Origin: Moorena sp. SIO3I8
Lineage (GTDB): Bacteria; Cyanobacteriota; Cyanobacteriia; Cyanobacteriales; Coleofasciculaceae
NCBI RefSeq assembly: GCF_010692325.1
Contig: NZ_JAAHHW010000010.1
Coordinates: 33,452-97,451 of the forward strand
Direction of reading: 5' to 3'
Length of the DNA stretch: 64,000 nt
Position 1 is the first letter of the stretch, and each line of letters begins with the position of its first letter. Under the pieces are notes generated by a model. That model worked only from the letters and a program-made list of their open reading frames with translations, was not told where the DNA came from and did not search any database. Positions 54,673-64,000 of this stretch are shown in pieces. The translations under genes and the position numbers were made by a program.

Positions 54673-55575
54673 CTAATTAGTTTCTGAATTCAGCATATTC
54701 ATCGCCATTTCTAAACTAACTTTCATCCGATTCAGAGATTTGGCGAGTATACCAATTTCATCATCTGAATCATGGTCAAATTCTCCAGCCATATTGCCAG
54801 TACTCACTTCCTTAGCTAATTGAGCCATCTGCTTAAGAGGTTTGGTCACCGATACCTTGAGGAAACGATTAATCAGCAAGATGGCTACCAGGAAAAAACC
54901 AGTAATAATCCCAATCACCAATACCTGTAACTGCTTAGCAGAATTAAAGATTTTAAACCCTGGCACTGATACAATTTTTGCCCCAACAATTTCATCGAGC
55001 TTCCAACCAAAACCATGCTGATCACCGTAGGTAGCAATTTGGCTAGCAGGGGCGGCTTCAGGAGTACTGTGGCATCGTAAACAGCTTTTTTCAGAAACGG
55101 CGAGAGGACGGGCAACATAAAAAATTTTTCCACTAGGAAGAGAGCGAAAACCGGTTTTTTCTGTTAGATATGGCTGCTGTCGAAAACTCTCCACGATTTC
55201 AGTCTCGAAACTATCAGCTTTATCTCTGAGGTTAGTTGGATTAAGGGTCGCTTCTTTATAGAAAAAATCACGATATTGCTCACGTTTACGTAAATTTTCA
55301 AAAACTTCACGAGCTGAATAAGCAGGTACTGTTTGGGGTAAAAATCTGTCTTCATTTTCTAATCGATCAGCTAATTCTGGATTCACTTGATTATTGGTAT
55401 ACTCCCGCACCGAACCCATGGTTTCGATCAGAATTAGGGCTTGGTCAGTTACGAGTTTTTCGGCATAGCCTTCTAAAAGTTGAGACAAAACCAACCCACC
55501 AGTCAGTACAAGTCCTATAAAAATGGATAGCAATAGTAAGTTTACCTTGATTCCTAAATTAAGTTTTTTTAACAT
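54673..55575 (-). CDS. Membrane sensor with Tll0287-like (DUF3365) heme domain and HAMP
   Basis: The 300 residues have an N-terminal membrane helix (about 10-33), a periplasmic Tll0287-like domain (about 35-210) with a c-type heme motif CLRCH, a second helix (about 216-240) and a HAMP domain (about 240-292; VTKPLKQMAQLAKEVSTGNM). There is no kinase, cyclase or methyl-accepting output domain, so it probably signals through a partner. Tll0287-like proteins are proposed redox or ligand sensors. It is divergent from a PhnD-like lipoprotein gene 60 bp away, which suggests a shared control region and a joint sensing role. Confidence 0.87.
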   Translation of the reverse strand: MLKKLNLGIKVNLLLLSIFIGLVLTGGLVLSQLLEGYAEKLVTDQALILIETMGSVREYTNNQVNPELADRLENEDRFLPQTVPAYSAREVFENLRKREQYRDFFYKEATLNPTNLRDKADSFETEIVESFRQQPYLTEKTGFRSLPSGKIFYVARPLAVSEKSCLRCHSTPEAAPASQIATYGDQHGFGWKLDEIVGAKIVSVPGFKIFNSAKQLQVLVIGIITGFFLVAILLINRFLKVSVTKPLKQMAQLAKEVSTGNMAGEFDHDSDDEIGILAKSLNRMKVSLEMAMNMLNSETN

Positions 55576-55635
55576 TAGCCATCTCCCATAGTATCATTAG
55601 TGCCACAGCTGTTTTAGTTCTTAAGGTAATTAATT

Positions 55636-56499
55636 ATGTTTTACCGCCGTCTATTCTTGTTGAATCTTATATTGATTTTTACAGCTTGTAACTCACCGGA
55701 TACCCCTAGGCTAGGGAAATTAAGTATTGGGATCGTAAGTTACGGGGAAAGCTATCGCTTCATAGAGCGATACTCAAAGCTAATCGAATATCTTGGTGCT
55801 CGACTTAAGATGATTATAGAATTAGAACCGATGTACAACGAGCGCAGAGCACTAACTTTGATTAAGCAGAGCAAGTTGTCTATCGTGTTTGCTCCTCCTG
55901 GTTTAGCAGCCATCGCCATTGCTGAGGCACAGTACATACCAGTGCTACCTCTCCAAGGAGTCAAAAAGTCGCGCTCAGTCATCGTAGTAGAACTCGAAAG
56001 CCCGATCCAACACTTGACTGAACTAGCGGGCAAAGTCATTGCTTTAGGTCAACCCGGTTCTGCCACAGGATATTATCTGCCAATCTACAATCTCTACGGT
56101 CTGACCCTAGCGGAAGTGCGTTTTGCCCCCACACCAAAACAAGTCTTAGAGTGGATTGCCTCTGAGGAGGTAGTCGCTGGAGCGTTGTCTTTAGAAGAGT
56201 TGGAACGCTACCGCCTAGACTATAGTCAAACCAGGTTCCGGATTTTATATATAGATTCTCATAAAATTCCCAGCGGTTCTATCCTGATCGGACCAACAGT
56301 CGAGAGAAATCTACAACAGGAGATCCACAAGGCACTAGAATCTGCCTCCAGCAGCATGGCAGCATCAGCAGGATACATCCCCAATGCTAAAGCACCTGAT
56401 TATGATTACTTAATTGAGGTGGTTCAGAAGGTTAGACCGATTGCCGAACGGATTCAAGAAAAACCATTCCCTTTATACAGCCTTCCATTTGAGTTGTAA
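55636..56499 (+). CDS. PhnD-like periplasmic substrate-binding lipoprotein
   Basis: The 287-residue protein of the phosphate/phosphonate-binding PhnD family has a lipoprotein signal (RRLFLLNLILIFTACNS, lipid on the Cys of FTAC). Its binding domain has LSIGIVSYGESYRFIERYSK, IVFAPPGLAAIAIAE, KVIALGQPGSATGYYLP and VAGALSLEELERY. No permease or ATPase gene is nearby. Orphan PhnD-type proteins often feed a sensor rather than a transporter, and the divergent Tll0287-like HAMP protein is the obvious candidate. The ligand is unknown. The frame ends cleanly at 56499. Confidence 0.85.
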   Translation: MFYRRLFLLNLILIFTACNSPDTPRLGKLSIGIVSYGESYRFIERYSKLIEYLGARLKMIIELEPMYNERRALTLIKQSKLSIVFAPPGLAAIAIAEAQYIPVLPLQGVKKSRSVIVVELESPIQHLTELAGKVIALGQPGSATGYYLPIYNLYGLTLAEVRFAPTPKQVLEWIASEEVVAGALSLEELERYRLDYSQTRFRILYIDSHKIPSGSILIGPTVERNLQQEIHKALESASSSMAASAGYIPNAKAPDYDYLIEVVQKVRPIAERIQEKPFPLYSLPFEL

Positions 56500-57074
56500 A
56501 ACTTCCAAACAAGGGGATAAACCGGCAGTAGCGGAAGAGAATCGATTATATTACCATTGGGGATTTTTAACAAATAATTTAGGATTGCTACATAAGCGGT
56601 TGGCAATGTGAATAGTGGCTAGGTAATCGCCTTTGCCTACTTAGCAAGTTTGCAGTTATTTAATATAATCAGCAGGATTACCTATCTTTATTTTTAGTAA
56701 AGGTAATTGCCATCAGAATTCGCTCAATAAGATTCATGGCGGGAAATAAATAACTTATTAAGATTAGAATAATCTTTATATGATAAGGATTACATTGGGT
56801 GCATCTCAATGCATGCAATTAGGCAAAAATTATCATAAAATCTCCATAATTCCCACAATACCCGCGCCCCCGCCCCACAATACCCGCGCCCCCGCCTTAG
56901 ATTCGCTAGCTTGACATAATTTATTCAACTATATTTTTTTTAAATAAATAATTTAACTAGAAATTTAAAATATCGGTCTTTTTTTAAAGTTCGCTTATAG
57001 TTTATATTTTTTCCTGAACCATTACCGAGCAAGATGTATCAGTAATTAGAGGAACATTGATACGGATATCGGTT
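56500..57074. other. Region upstream of patX
   Basis: 575 bp, mostly AT-rich. A tandem doublet of about 22 bp, CCCACAATACCCGCGCCCCC, lies at 56853-56897. The section 56925-57050 is strongly AT-rich (long A/T runs) and likely contains the patX promoter. No gene is supported in 56500-56925. Confidence 0.55.
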
Positions 57075-57320
57075 ATGCGAATTTACACTCCTATTGCTTT
57101 AATTACTGTTTTAACCATCTGGTTTGGGGTTAATTTACCGATGATTGCCCATGGCTCAAATGCACCACTAAACTATAGTAATGATTGTCCCAGTTTAGTA
57201 GAGCAAACAGGACAAATTTTTTCTTATGGAAGAAAAGAAAACCACAAATTTGTCTCATCACCAGTAATTCCAACTACCCTGATCGCCCATCGTGGTAGCG
57301 GACGTCTGTCTCTTGTGTGA
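57075..57320 (+). CDS. patX: PatX-type RGSGR peptide precursor
   Basis: The 81 residues have a signal-peptide-like N-terminus (RIYTPIALITVLTIWFGVNL) and, near the C-terminus, AHRGSGRLSLV, with HRGSGR at 72-77. RGSGR is the pentapeptide of PatS/HetN/PatX that binds HetR and inhibits heterocyst differentiation; HRGSGR near the end of an exported small protein defines PatX. hetR begins 294 bp downstream on the same strand, the known patX-hetR association. I use the ATG at 57075; a TTG at 57057 behind AGAGGAA is possible. PatX is reported also from filamentous cyanobacteria without heterocysts. Confidence 0.85.
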   Translation: MRIYTPIALITVLTIWFGVNLPMIAHGSNAPLNYSNDCPSLVEQTGQIFSYGRKENHKFVSSPVIPTTLIAHRGSGRLSLV

Positions 57321-58514
<1,194 letters not shown>

Positions 58515-58516
58515 AG

Positions 58517-58704
58517 TATGAAGTATGAAGTATGAAGTATAAAGTGGGAACTCGGAAGTCGGAAGTCTAACGCTATCTCAATTTATTAGATTGATTAGTT
58601 GCTTAGCAAGTTGTATGTTTTCATCCTTCATCCTTAATACTTCACGATTAACACTTCATGCTTCGCAATTAACACTTCATACTTCATGCTTCATGCTTCA
58701 TGCT
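58517..58704. repeat. AGTATGA and TGCTTCA/TACTTCA heptamer runs
   Basis: Between hetR and the convergent DUF92 gene: three to four AGTATGA heptamers at 58517-58540, and a run of CTTCATGCTTCATAC-type heptamers at about 58630-58708 that are largely the reverse sense of the first, so the two flanks could pair. STRR-type sequence. Confidence 0.8.
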
Positions 58705-59469
58705 TCATACCTGGCTGATCCAGTGCCATGCTAGAGCTAACAGCACAACAGCGATCGCACCAATCATCGTATTAATAATATTCACGACTTCATTGGTCAG
58801 CCATTCTAATTTAGATTGTAGTGTCGCACCAATTACACTCTCCAGATTGGTGGCGATGAAGGCAGCAATAACACAGAAAAATACTCCTGTCAAGTTAACC
58901 AAACCAACGCCCCAACCCACAAATGCGATCGCAGCTGATGCAATTACTCCAGCTAGGGTTCCCTCCAGACTTACAGCTCCTTCTGTTCCCCGAGCTACTG
59001 GCTGTAAGGTAGTAATCAGGAAAGTCCGTTTGCCGTAAGCCTTACCCACCTCACTGGCAGTGGTATCGGACAGCTTAGTAGCAAAACTAGCGACATAGCC
59101 CAGTAACAATAACTCTTGGTAAGGAGCATCCACTAGTAGGGTACCCAAGGCACAAATCGCTCCAGTCAGTGCTGAACCCCAAACATTCTCTGGTCCCCTA
59201 GCACCGGAACGCTTTTCCGCAATTCCTGCCGCTTCCTTTTGCGCCATGCCAATGCGGGTGACACCAGACCCTACCAAAAAGTAAAATCCGACTACTGTGT
59301 AACCCGGCCAGTTCAGAGTACCCCAAATCAGTACCCCTAATATCCAAGCGTGGACAATCCCAGCAGCAGTGAGTAACTTTTTGGGAGCAATCCATACCAT
59401 GGCTAGGAAAACTGTGTTCACTCCAACAGCAACTAGCCAAGGATTTAAAGAAAGAATATCATCAAGCAT
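58705..59469 (-). CDS. DUF92/TIGR00297 integral membrane protein, VTE6-like phytyl-phosphate kinase
   Basis: The 254-residue polytopic protein has about 6-7 helices. Family segments include NPWLVAVGVNTVFLAMVW, GSGVTRIGMAQKEAAGIAEK, RSGARGPENVWGSALTGAIC, SFATKLSDTTASEVGKAYGK and RGTEGAVSLEGTLAG. The family includes plant VTE6 and its cyanobacterial homologue (sll0875), which phosphorylate phytyl phosphate to the diphosphate for tocopherol and phylloquinone recycling. The C-terminal coding end runs into TGCTTCA heptamer repeats just outside the stop. Confidence 0.87.
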   Translation of the reverse strand: MLDDILSLNPWLVAVGVNTVFLAMVWIAPKKLLTAAGIVHAWILGVLIWGTLNWPGYTVVGFYFLVGSGVTRIGMAQKEAAGIAEKRSGARGPENVWGSALTGAICALGTLLVDAPYQELLLLGYVASFATKLSDTTASEVGKAYGKRTFLITTLQPVARGTEGAVSLEGTLAGVIASAAIAFVGWGVGLVNLTGVFFCVIAAFIATNLESVIGATLQSKLEWLTNEVVNIINTMIGAIAVVLLALAWHWISQV

Positions 59470-60106
59470 AGCAAAATAGTTATATTGGTAATTGGTAATT
59501 GATAATTGCTCTAGCAGTTATCAATTGGGTGAGGTACAAATTATTGGGTGTTATGGAGTAGGGAGTAGGGAGTAGGGTTATCGGGCGAGGGTATGGGGAG
59601 AATGCTAAAAAATCCTGTGTACCTCATCAGTATGAGAATTACTAGAAGTGGTAATTAGTAATTGGTAATTGGTAATTGTGATTGCTTCTGAGCCATTACC
59701 CCACTACTCATTGCCTATTCCCCATTATCCAAAAAACCAACAACAAAGCACACTACTGAAGCAATCGGATACCAGATTAGTTCAGATTCTTGAATAAAGT
59801 TGAATTTATTCAAAACCTTGGCCAAAAGGCCACGCGTGCGCGTTCAACCTACCCTACAAGAGATCCCTGGGCAAGAACAACCTTAAACATTCAACCTTCA
59901 AAACCTTGGCCAAAAGGCCACGCGTGCGCGTTCAACCTTCAAAACCTTGGCCAAAAGGCCACGCGTGCGCGTTCAACCTTCAAAACCTTGGCCAAAAGGC
60001 CACGCGTGCGCGTTCAACCTTCAAACTTTAAAACCTTGGCCAAAAGGCCACGCGTGCGCGTTCAACTGTCAAAACCTTCAACAGTTTTCCCTTCAAACCA
60101 AAACTT
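59470..60106. repeat. Spacer with 41-bp tandem repeat upstream of the VOC gene
   Basis: 59470-59800 has TTGGTAATTGGTAATTG- and GGAGTAGGGAGTAGGG-type heptamers. From about 59813 to 60070 there are five copies of a unit with CCTTGGCCAAAAGGCCACGC then GTGCGCGTTCAACC. Copies 2-4 repeat at exactly 41 bp (59900-60022), the last is spaced slightly more widely, and the first stands apart. The palindrome GGCCAAAAGGCC lies in each. The array ends about 37 bp before the VOC start codon. Confidence 0.92.
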
Positions 60107-60538
60107 ATGAAACCAGTGCTATTTCATCTCGCATTTCCCGTTACCGACATTGAGCAAACTAAAGTTTACTACGGTGATGGACTTGGCTGCGAAATCGGTA
60201 GAGAATCTCGCCATGCGGTGATTCTGAATTTATACGGTCATCAACTCGTGGCTCACCTAACCAAAGAACCCCTGACACCTCAGCGGGGTATTTATCCTCG
60301 ACATTTCGGGTTAGTTTTTACATCCCTGGCTGATTGGGAAGCCTTACTTTCCCGTACTCAACAAAAAGAATTACCCTTCTACGAGCAACCCAAGACTCGC
60401 TTTCCCGGTCAACTTACAGAGCATCGCACCTTTTTCCTCCAAGATCCATTTTATAACTTAATGGAGTTTAAGTTCTACTCTGATGGTTCAGCAATTTTTG
60501 GTGGACGTGAGTTGGCAGAAATTGGCGATCGCGTTTAA
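60107..60538 (+). CDS. VOC (glyoxalase/bleomycin-resistance/dioxygenase) family protein
   Basis: The 143-residue protein starts MKPVLFHLAFPVTDIEQTKV, a typical VOC metal-site start (His in FHLAFPV), continues with YYGDGLGCEIGRES and HFGLVFTSLADWE, and ends its fold with FFLQDPFYNLMEFKFY, supplying the second His/Glu-type ligands (E in MEFKFY). Substrate is not predictable. It is a single-copy cyanobacterial type I recall as VOC family protein. An intrinsic terminator follows 78 bp after the stop. Confidence 0.85.
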   Translation: MKPVLFHLAFPVTDIEQTKVYYGDGLGCEIGRESRHAVILNLYGHQLVAHLTKEPLTPQRGIYPRHFGLVFTSLADWEALLSRTQQKELPFYEQPKTRFPGQLTEHRTFFLQDPFYNLMEFKFYSDGSAIFGGRELAEIGDRV

Positions 60539-60616
60539 TCCAAATCCTTTTCAGCAATTCTAAAACAGGGAAAAAACCCAAGAAGGGTTGATTAACAGGA
60601 AGGTTGATAAAAGTAG

Positions 60617-60647
60617 AAAAAACCCCTTACTCAGTAAGGGGTTTTTT
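60617..60647 (+). terminator. Intrinsic terminator downstream of the VOC gene
   Basis: A perfect 14-bp stem, AAAAAACCCCTTAC (60617-60630) with GTAAGGGGTTTTTT (60634-60647), with loop TCA and the T-run built into the stem. It is symmetrical and would work on both strands. Confidence 0.92.
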
Positions 60648-60713
60648 CTGCTAAGCTCACTGGAACTACTGATACCAAGTCCCTATAACTTCCACAGGCA
60701 TAAACTGTGCTTT

Positions 60714-60878
60714 GGATCTGTGACGGTGCGGGTTATAGATGATGGCACTCCTGAAGGTGTTCACCCCGGCACCATCACTCACACTGTTACAGCCACAGAT
60801 GACGAAACCAACTATCCCGAAGATACTGAACTTACTCCTGTCACCCTTGAAATTACCGATAATGACCCAGGGTCATAA
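60714..60878 (+). pseudogene. Remnant of a large Calx-beta/cadherin-like repeat protein
   Basis: The frame reads GSVTVRVIDDGTPEGVHPGT, then ITHTVTATDDE, then TPVTLEITDNDPGS and a stop. This matches the sheet-forming repeats (PVTLEITDND) of giant extracellular calcium-binding proteins of cyanobacteria. Only about 54 codons remain, with no start or signal peptide, and the upstream 40 codons are unrelated. A fragment left by deletion or transfer. Confidence 0.6.
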
Positions 60879-61375
60879 CTTGAGCTGATTGAGAATCACA
60901 ACTAGCCCCCCAAAACAGCGGGGGGAGAAGAGTAACGTTTGCTATAGTGATTCAAAATGTTTAGTTAGTTATCTATAGCAATAGCTAGTACCAATTGCTA
61001 ATTAGGGATAGCTGCATCAGAATTGGCTTCGGGTTTGGGTCTATAGGAATTGGCTAAAGGGATTCCGGACACCCACTGGTATAGGTATCCATCTGAGTTA
61101 TCCATCCTCTGGCAATACAAATGCCCGACCGGGTTTCAATTTGTCTTAAAACCTTTCCCCAATTAATTTGACCCAGCGATTTTATTCTCTTCCCCTTGAC
61201 CTACTACTGTTCACCGGGAAAGTACCGAACTTACTGTGGCGCTAACTAGGGATTTTACATAGACTTCTCGAAAACTTTGCATTTATAATAAAGTACTGGC
61301 TTAGCCCCCTTGAAAACTGCCCCAAACCGATCAGAGACTGGAGTTGTTCAGGCATGAGCCTTTCAGAGGTGTTTT
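60879..61375. other. Region upstream of glgC
   Basis: 497 bp without a gene. A CCCCCCAAAACAGCGGGGGG-type imperfect palindrome lies at 60905-60926. The glgC promoter probably lies in 61230-61350, but no boxes are certain. Confidence 0.5.
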
Positions 61376-62665
61376 GTGAAAAAAGTTTTAGGAATCATTC
61401 TCGGCGGTGGTGCAGGAAGCCGCTTATATCCACTAACCAAGCCCCGGGCTAAACCAGCGGTGTCATTGGCAGGCAAATACCGGTTGATCGATATTCCTGT
61501 CAGTAACTGCATTAATTCTGAGATTTACAAAATCTATGTCCTAACCCAATTTAACTCAGCATCTCTCAATCGCCACATTACCCGTGCCTATAATTTCTCT
61601 GGCTTGACAGAAGGGTTTGTTGAAATTTTACCAGCCCAAAAAACTGCCGAAAACCCAAGCTGGTTTCAGGGAACAGCAGATGCGGTTCGTCAGTATCTCT
61701 GGTTATTTGATGGCTGGGATGTTGATGAATACCTAATTCTATCCGGAGACCACCTCTACCGGATGGACTATCGGTTATTTCTCCAACGTCACCGGGACAC
61801 TAGAGCGGATATTACTCTGTCGGTTGTGCCTATTGATGAGACACGGGCATCTAGCTTTGGCTTGATGCAAATTGATGATCGGGGCAAGGTGATTGACTTT
61901 CGCGAGAAACCCACAGGGGAATTGCTCAAACAAATGCAAGTGGATACTACTGTGCTTGGGCTTACACCAGAACAAGCCAGAAATAGTCCTTATATTGCTT
62001 CTATGGGGATTTATGTCTTTAGTAAAGCAGTGATGAAAGAACTCCTCGAAGCTAATTCTGAGCACACAGACTTTGGTAACGAAGTTATCCCAGCCTCGAT
62101 GCAAAAGTATAACATTCAAGCTTATTTATTTAATGATTATTGGCAAGATATCGGCACTATTGAGGCATTCTACAATGCTAACTTATCCCTGACTCGTCAA
62201 CCTAAGCCATCCTTTAGCTTTTATCAGGAAGATGCTCCGATTTACACCAGGGCTCGTTATCTACCGCCCTCAAAGCTTTTAGACTGTCGGGTAACAGAGT
62301 CAATCATTGGGGAAGGGTGTATTCTCAAAGACTGCCGCATTAATAACTCGGTATTGGGATTGCGATCGCGAGTGGAAGCTGGAACAGTTATCGAGGACTC
62401 TTTAATTATGGGGGCTGACTACTATCAATCTTTAACAGAACGTCTATCAGCCCAAGAACAAGGCCAAGTGACTTTAGGGATTGGTAAGGATACTGTTATT
62501 CGTCGTGCAATTATCGATAAAAATGCTTGTATCGGTAACAATGTCAAAATATTCAACAAGGATCGTGTAGAAGAAGCCAACTGCGAAAGCGAGGGATTTT
62601 ATATTCGTAATGGCATTGTTGTAGTGCTCAAAAATGCCGTAATTCCCCATGGAGCCGTGATTTAG
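61376..62665 (+). CDS. glgC: Glucose-1-phosphate adenylyltransferase GlgC
   Basis: GlgC makes ADP-glucose, the committed step of glycogen synthesis, and in cyanobacteria is activated by 3-phosphoglycerate. The 429-residue protein has the nucleotide motif [40 protein letters not shown], catalytic-site [17 protein letters not shown], and a C-terminal left-handed beta-helix with effector-site [10 protein letters not shown] and [14 protein letters not shown]. The start is GTG (61376) behind GAGG. No other glg gene is adjacent in the window. Confidence 0.97.
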   Translation: MKKVLGIILGGGAGSRLYPLTKPRAKPAVSLAGKYRLIDIPVSNCINSEIYKIYVLTQFNSASLNRHITRAYNFSGLTEGFVEILPAQKTAENPSWFQGTADAVRQYLWLFDGWDVDEYLILSGDHLYRMDYRLFLQRHRDTRADITLSVVPIDETRASSFGLMQIDDRGKVIDFREKPTGELLKQMQVDTTVLGLTPEQARNSPYIASMGIYVFSKAVMKELLEANSEHTDFGNEVIPASMQKYNIQAYLFNDYWQDIGTIEAFYNANLSLTRQPKPSFSFYQEDAPIYTRARYLPPSKLLDCRVTESIIGEGCILKDCRINNSVLGLRSRVEAGTVIEDSLIMGADYYQSLTERLSAQEQGQVTLGIGKDTVIRRAIIDKNACIGNNVKIFNKDRVEEANCESEGFYIRNGIVVVLKNAVIPHGAVI

Positions 62666-62993
62666 TCCTATGGGGTGGAAACGGTAAGTTCATCTACATC
62701 AAAATTAGGCGCTAGGCAAACTTACCCTAGGGATAGGGATTAGACATGCTTAGCCTAGGCATTAATTACTACAAGCATTAGCCTAACACCTTGCTACCGA
62801 AGACCTTGCCCTAACCCTGAAAACAGCCTTGACAGAGTATTTAACATGTACGGAAATTGCGATCGCACCAGTGAGGAAGAACCGAACTAAGTTTAGTTGA
62901 AACCTTTGTTACCCTAGCGTTGAGGTAGATAAACCATAATCCAAGGGCAATAACTTACCCGTTACGATCTTAGACGATTAGGAGAAACTCTTG
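62666..62993. other. Intergenic region, glgC to dnaJ
   Basis: 328 bp without a gene. It contains a GCGATCGC octamer at 62860-62867 and several CCTAG-containing short palindromes (62729-62760). The dnaJ promoter is presumably in the last 150 bp. Confidence 0.5.
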
Positions 62994-64000
62994 ATGGCTG
63001 CGACCGACTTCAAAGACTATTACTCCATCCTAGGAGTCAGCAAAACTGCTAGTGCTGATGACATTAAAAAGTCCTTTCGCCGTTTGGCCCGGAAGTACCA
63101 CCCAGACCTGAATCCTGGGGACAAACAAGCCGAGGCTCGCTTTAAGGAAGTCAATGAAGCCTACGAAGTGTTATCTGACTCGGACAAACGGAAGAAATAC
63201 GATCAATTTGGTCAGTACTGGAAGCAAGCGGGACAAGGATGGTCTGGTGGTAGTGGAGTCGGTGTTGATGTTGGTGGCTTTGATTTTAGCCAGTACGGCA
63301 GCTTTGACGAGTTCATTAATGAATTGTTAGGTCGCTTTAGCACTGGTGCGCCCGGTGGTGGAAGCAGAAGTAGTCATAGCTACTCCTACCGTACAAGTAC
63401 TTCTAACTCTAATGGGTTTAATGATTTTGGTGGTTTTAGTGGCTATAGCAGCACCTCGGGCTTTAACAACACTACGGGAGCAAGTGCTGACCGGGAAGCA
63501 ACCATTAGCCTCAGTTGGTCTGAAGCCTTTAATGGTGTCCAAAAACGTTTCAGCCTAGGTAGTGAAACTATAACTGTTAGGATTCCCCCTGGTGCCAAAC
63601 CCGGTAGTCGTATTCGGGTGCGAGGCAAGGGTCAGGTCAACCCTCTGAATCAGCAAAAGGGAGATTTGTATTTGAAAGTAGAACTCAAATCTCACTCTTT
63701 CTTTGAGTTCGATGGTGAGAATCTGGTTTGCGAAGTGCCAATCACACCAGATGAAGCCGTTTTGGGTGGGTCAATCGACGTACCAACTCCAGATGGCTCT
63801 GTGAGTATGAATATTCCTGCTGGTATTCGTTCTGGTCAATCTCTGCGGTTGCGGGGTAAAGGCTGGTCTTTACCTAAGGGTGGACGTAGTGATCAGTTAG
63901 TGCGAATTACGATAGTAACTCCGAAAAACCTCACCAATCAGGAGCAGGAGTACTATGAAAAAATCCGTGAAAGTCGCCGCTTCAATCCCCGGAGTCACTA
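62994..64000 (+). CDS. dnaJ: DnaJ/CbpA-type J-domain chaperone (cut by the window end)
   Basis: A class B Hsp40 co-chaperone for DnaK. The visible 335 residues start [20 protein letters not shown]. The J-domain (about 6-70) has HPD in [13 protein letters not shown] long Gly/Ser/Phe-rich region (about 80-160) and the two substrate-binding beta domains (about 160-335; [48 protein letters not shown]) follow. It has no zinc-finger CxxCxGxG repeats, so it is CbpA-like, not canonical DnaJ. AGGAG precedes the ATG at a good distance. The reading frame is still open at position 64000, near the family's normal end. Confidence 0.93.
   Translation, partial: MAATDFKDYYSILGVSKTASADDIKKSFRRLARKYHPDLNPGDKQAEARFKEVNEAYEVLSDSDKRKKYDQFGQYWKQAGQGWSGGSGVGVDVGGFDFSQYGSFDEFINELLGRFSTGAPGGGSRSSHSYSYRTSTSNSNGFNDFGGFSGYSSTSGFNNTTGASADREATISLSWSEAFNGVQKRFSLGSETITVRIPPGAKPGSRIRVRGKGQVNPLNQQKGDLYLKVELKSHSFFEFDGENLVCEVPITPDEAVLGGSIDVPTPDGSVSMNIPAGIRSGQSLRLRGKGWSLPKGGRSDQLVRITIVTPKNLTNQEQEYYEKIRESRRFNPRSH

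Overview
The window is cyanobacterial chromosome. It carries carboxysome genes (ccmK2-K1-L-M-N), an NDH-1 CO2-uptake operon (ndhF4-ndhD4-cupB), psbZ, small photosystem II assembly proteins, hetR with patX, and the first two mycosporine-pathway genes. The hetR/patX pair, abundant short tandem repeats, GCGATCGC octamers and many repeat-filled intergenic gaps point to a large-genome filamentous form. My best guess is a Moorena-like (Oscillatoriales-type) organism; this is inference and was not tested against any database.

Layout. 1-4.0 kb: ccm operon on the minus strand. 5.1-10.8 kb: divergent ndhF4-ndhD4-cupB operon with repeat-stuffed spacers. 10.8-15.3 kb: a divergent ProA paralogue, a zinc-ribbon membrane protein, a first iscB with an omega (HEARO-type) RNA, tRNA-Gly(GCC), ribH and psbZ. 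15.6-19.9 kb: a DHH-CBS-tRNA nucleotidyltransferase fusion whose coding sequence has been invaded by the same repeats, then hisC. 20.4-22.6 kb: mysB and mysA without mysC. 23-25 kb: mobile-element debris, a 57-residue protein behind a structured leader, and an hsdM remnant. 25-29 kb: ftsH, a DUF2949 protein and a five-gene tandem array of Psb34/Psb35-type proteins. 29.6-32.3 kb: a VWA protein and a second iscB with its omega RNA. 32.6-34.9 kb: clpR-clpP3 and a J-domain protein. 35.3-43.3 kb: a caspase-TIR protein, a TIR-STAND-WD40 protein with 14 blades, and two exported proteins on the opposite strand. 44.8-45.5 kb: a double-glycine-leader peptide with an internally deleted HopA1-family gene. 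46.5-50.3 kb: a 2-oxoglutarate decarboxylase / succinic semialdehyde dehydrogenase pair. 50.7-56.5 kb: signalling genes (FHA-GAF-cyclase, Ser/Thr kinase, Tll0287-like heme sensor, PhnD-like lipoprotein). 57-64 kb: patX, hetR, a VTE6-like kinase, a VOC protein, glgC and a DnaJ-type chaperone cut by the window edge.

How it fits together. The first 11 kb is a carbon-concentrating unit: NDH-1 with CupB hydrates CO2 to bicarbonate, and CcmM/N/K/L build the carboxysome where it is fixed. The 2-OGDC/SSADH pair closes the TCA cycle in cyanobacteria that lack 2-oxoglutarate dehydrogenase. The caspase-TIR and TIR-STAND-WD40 neighbours look like a prokaryotic NLR-style conflict or cell-death module, and are the best candidate here for a little-described system. 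Other items worth a second look are the repeat invasion of a coding sequence, the paired iscB/omega-RNA loci, the Psb34/Psb35 amplification, the RiPP-like peptide with a deleted HopA1 partner, and a 117-bp element present twice without a mismatch.
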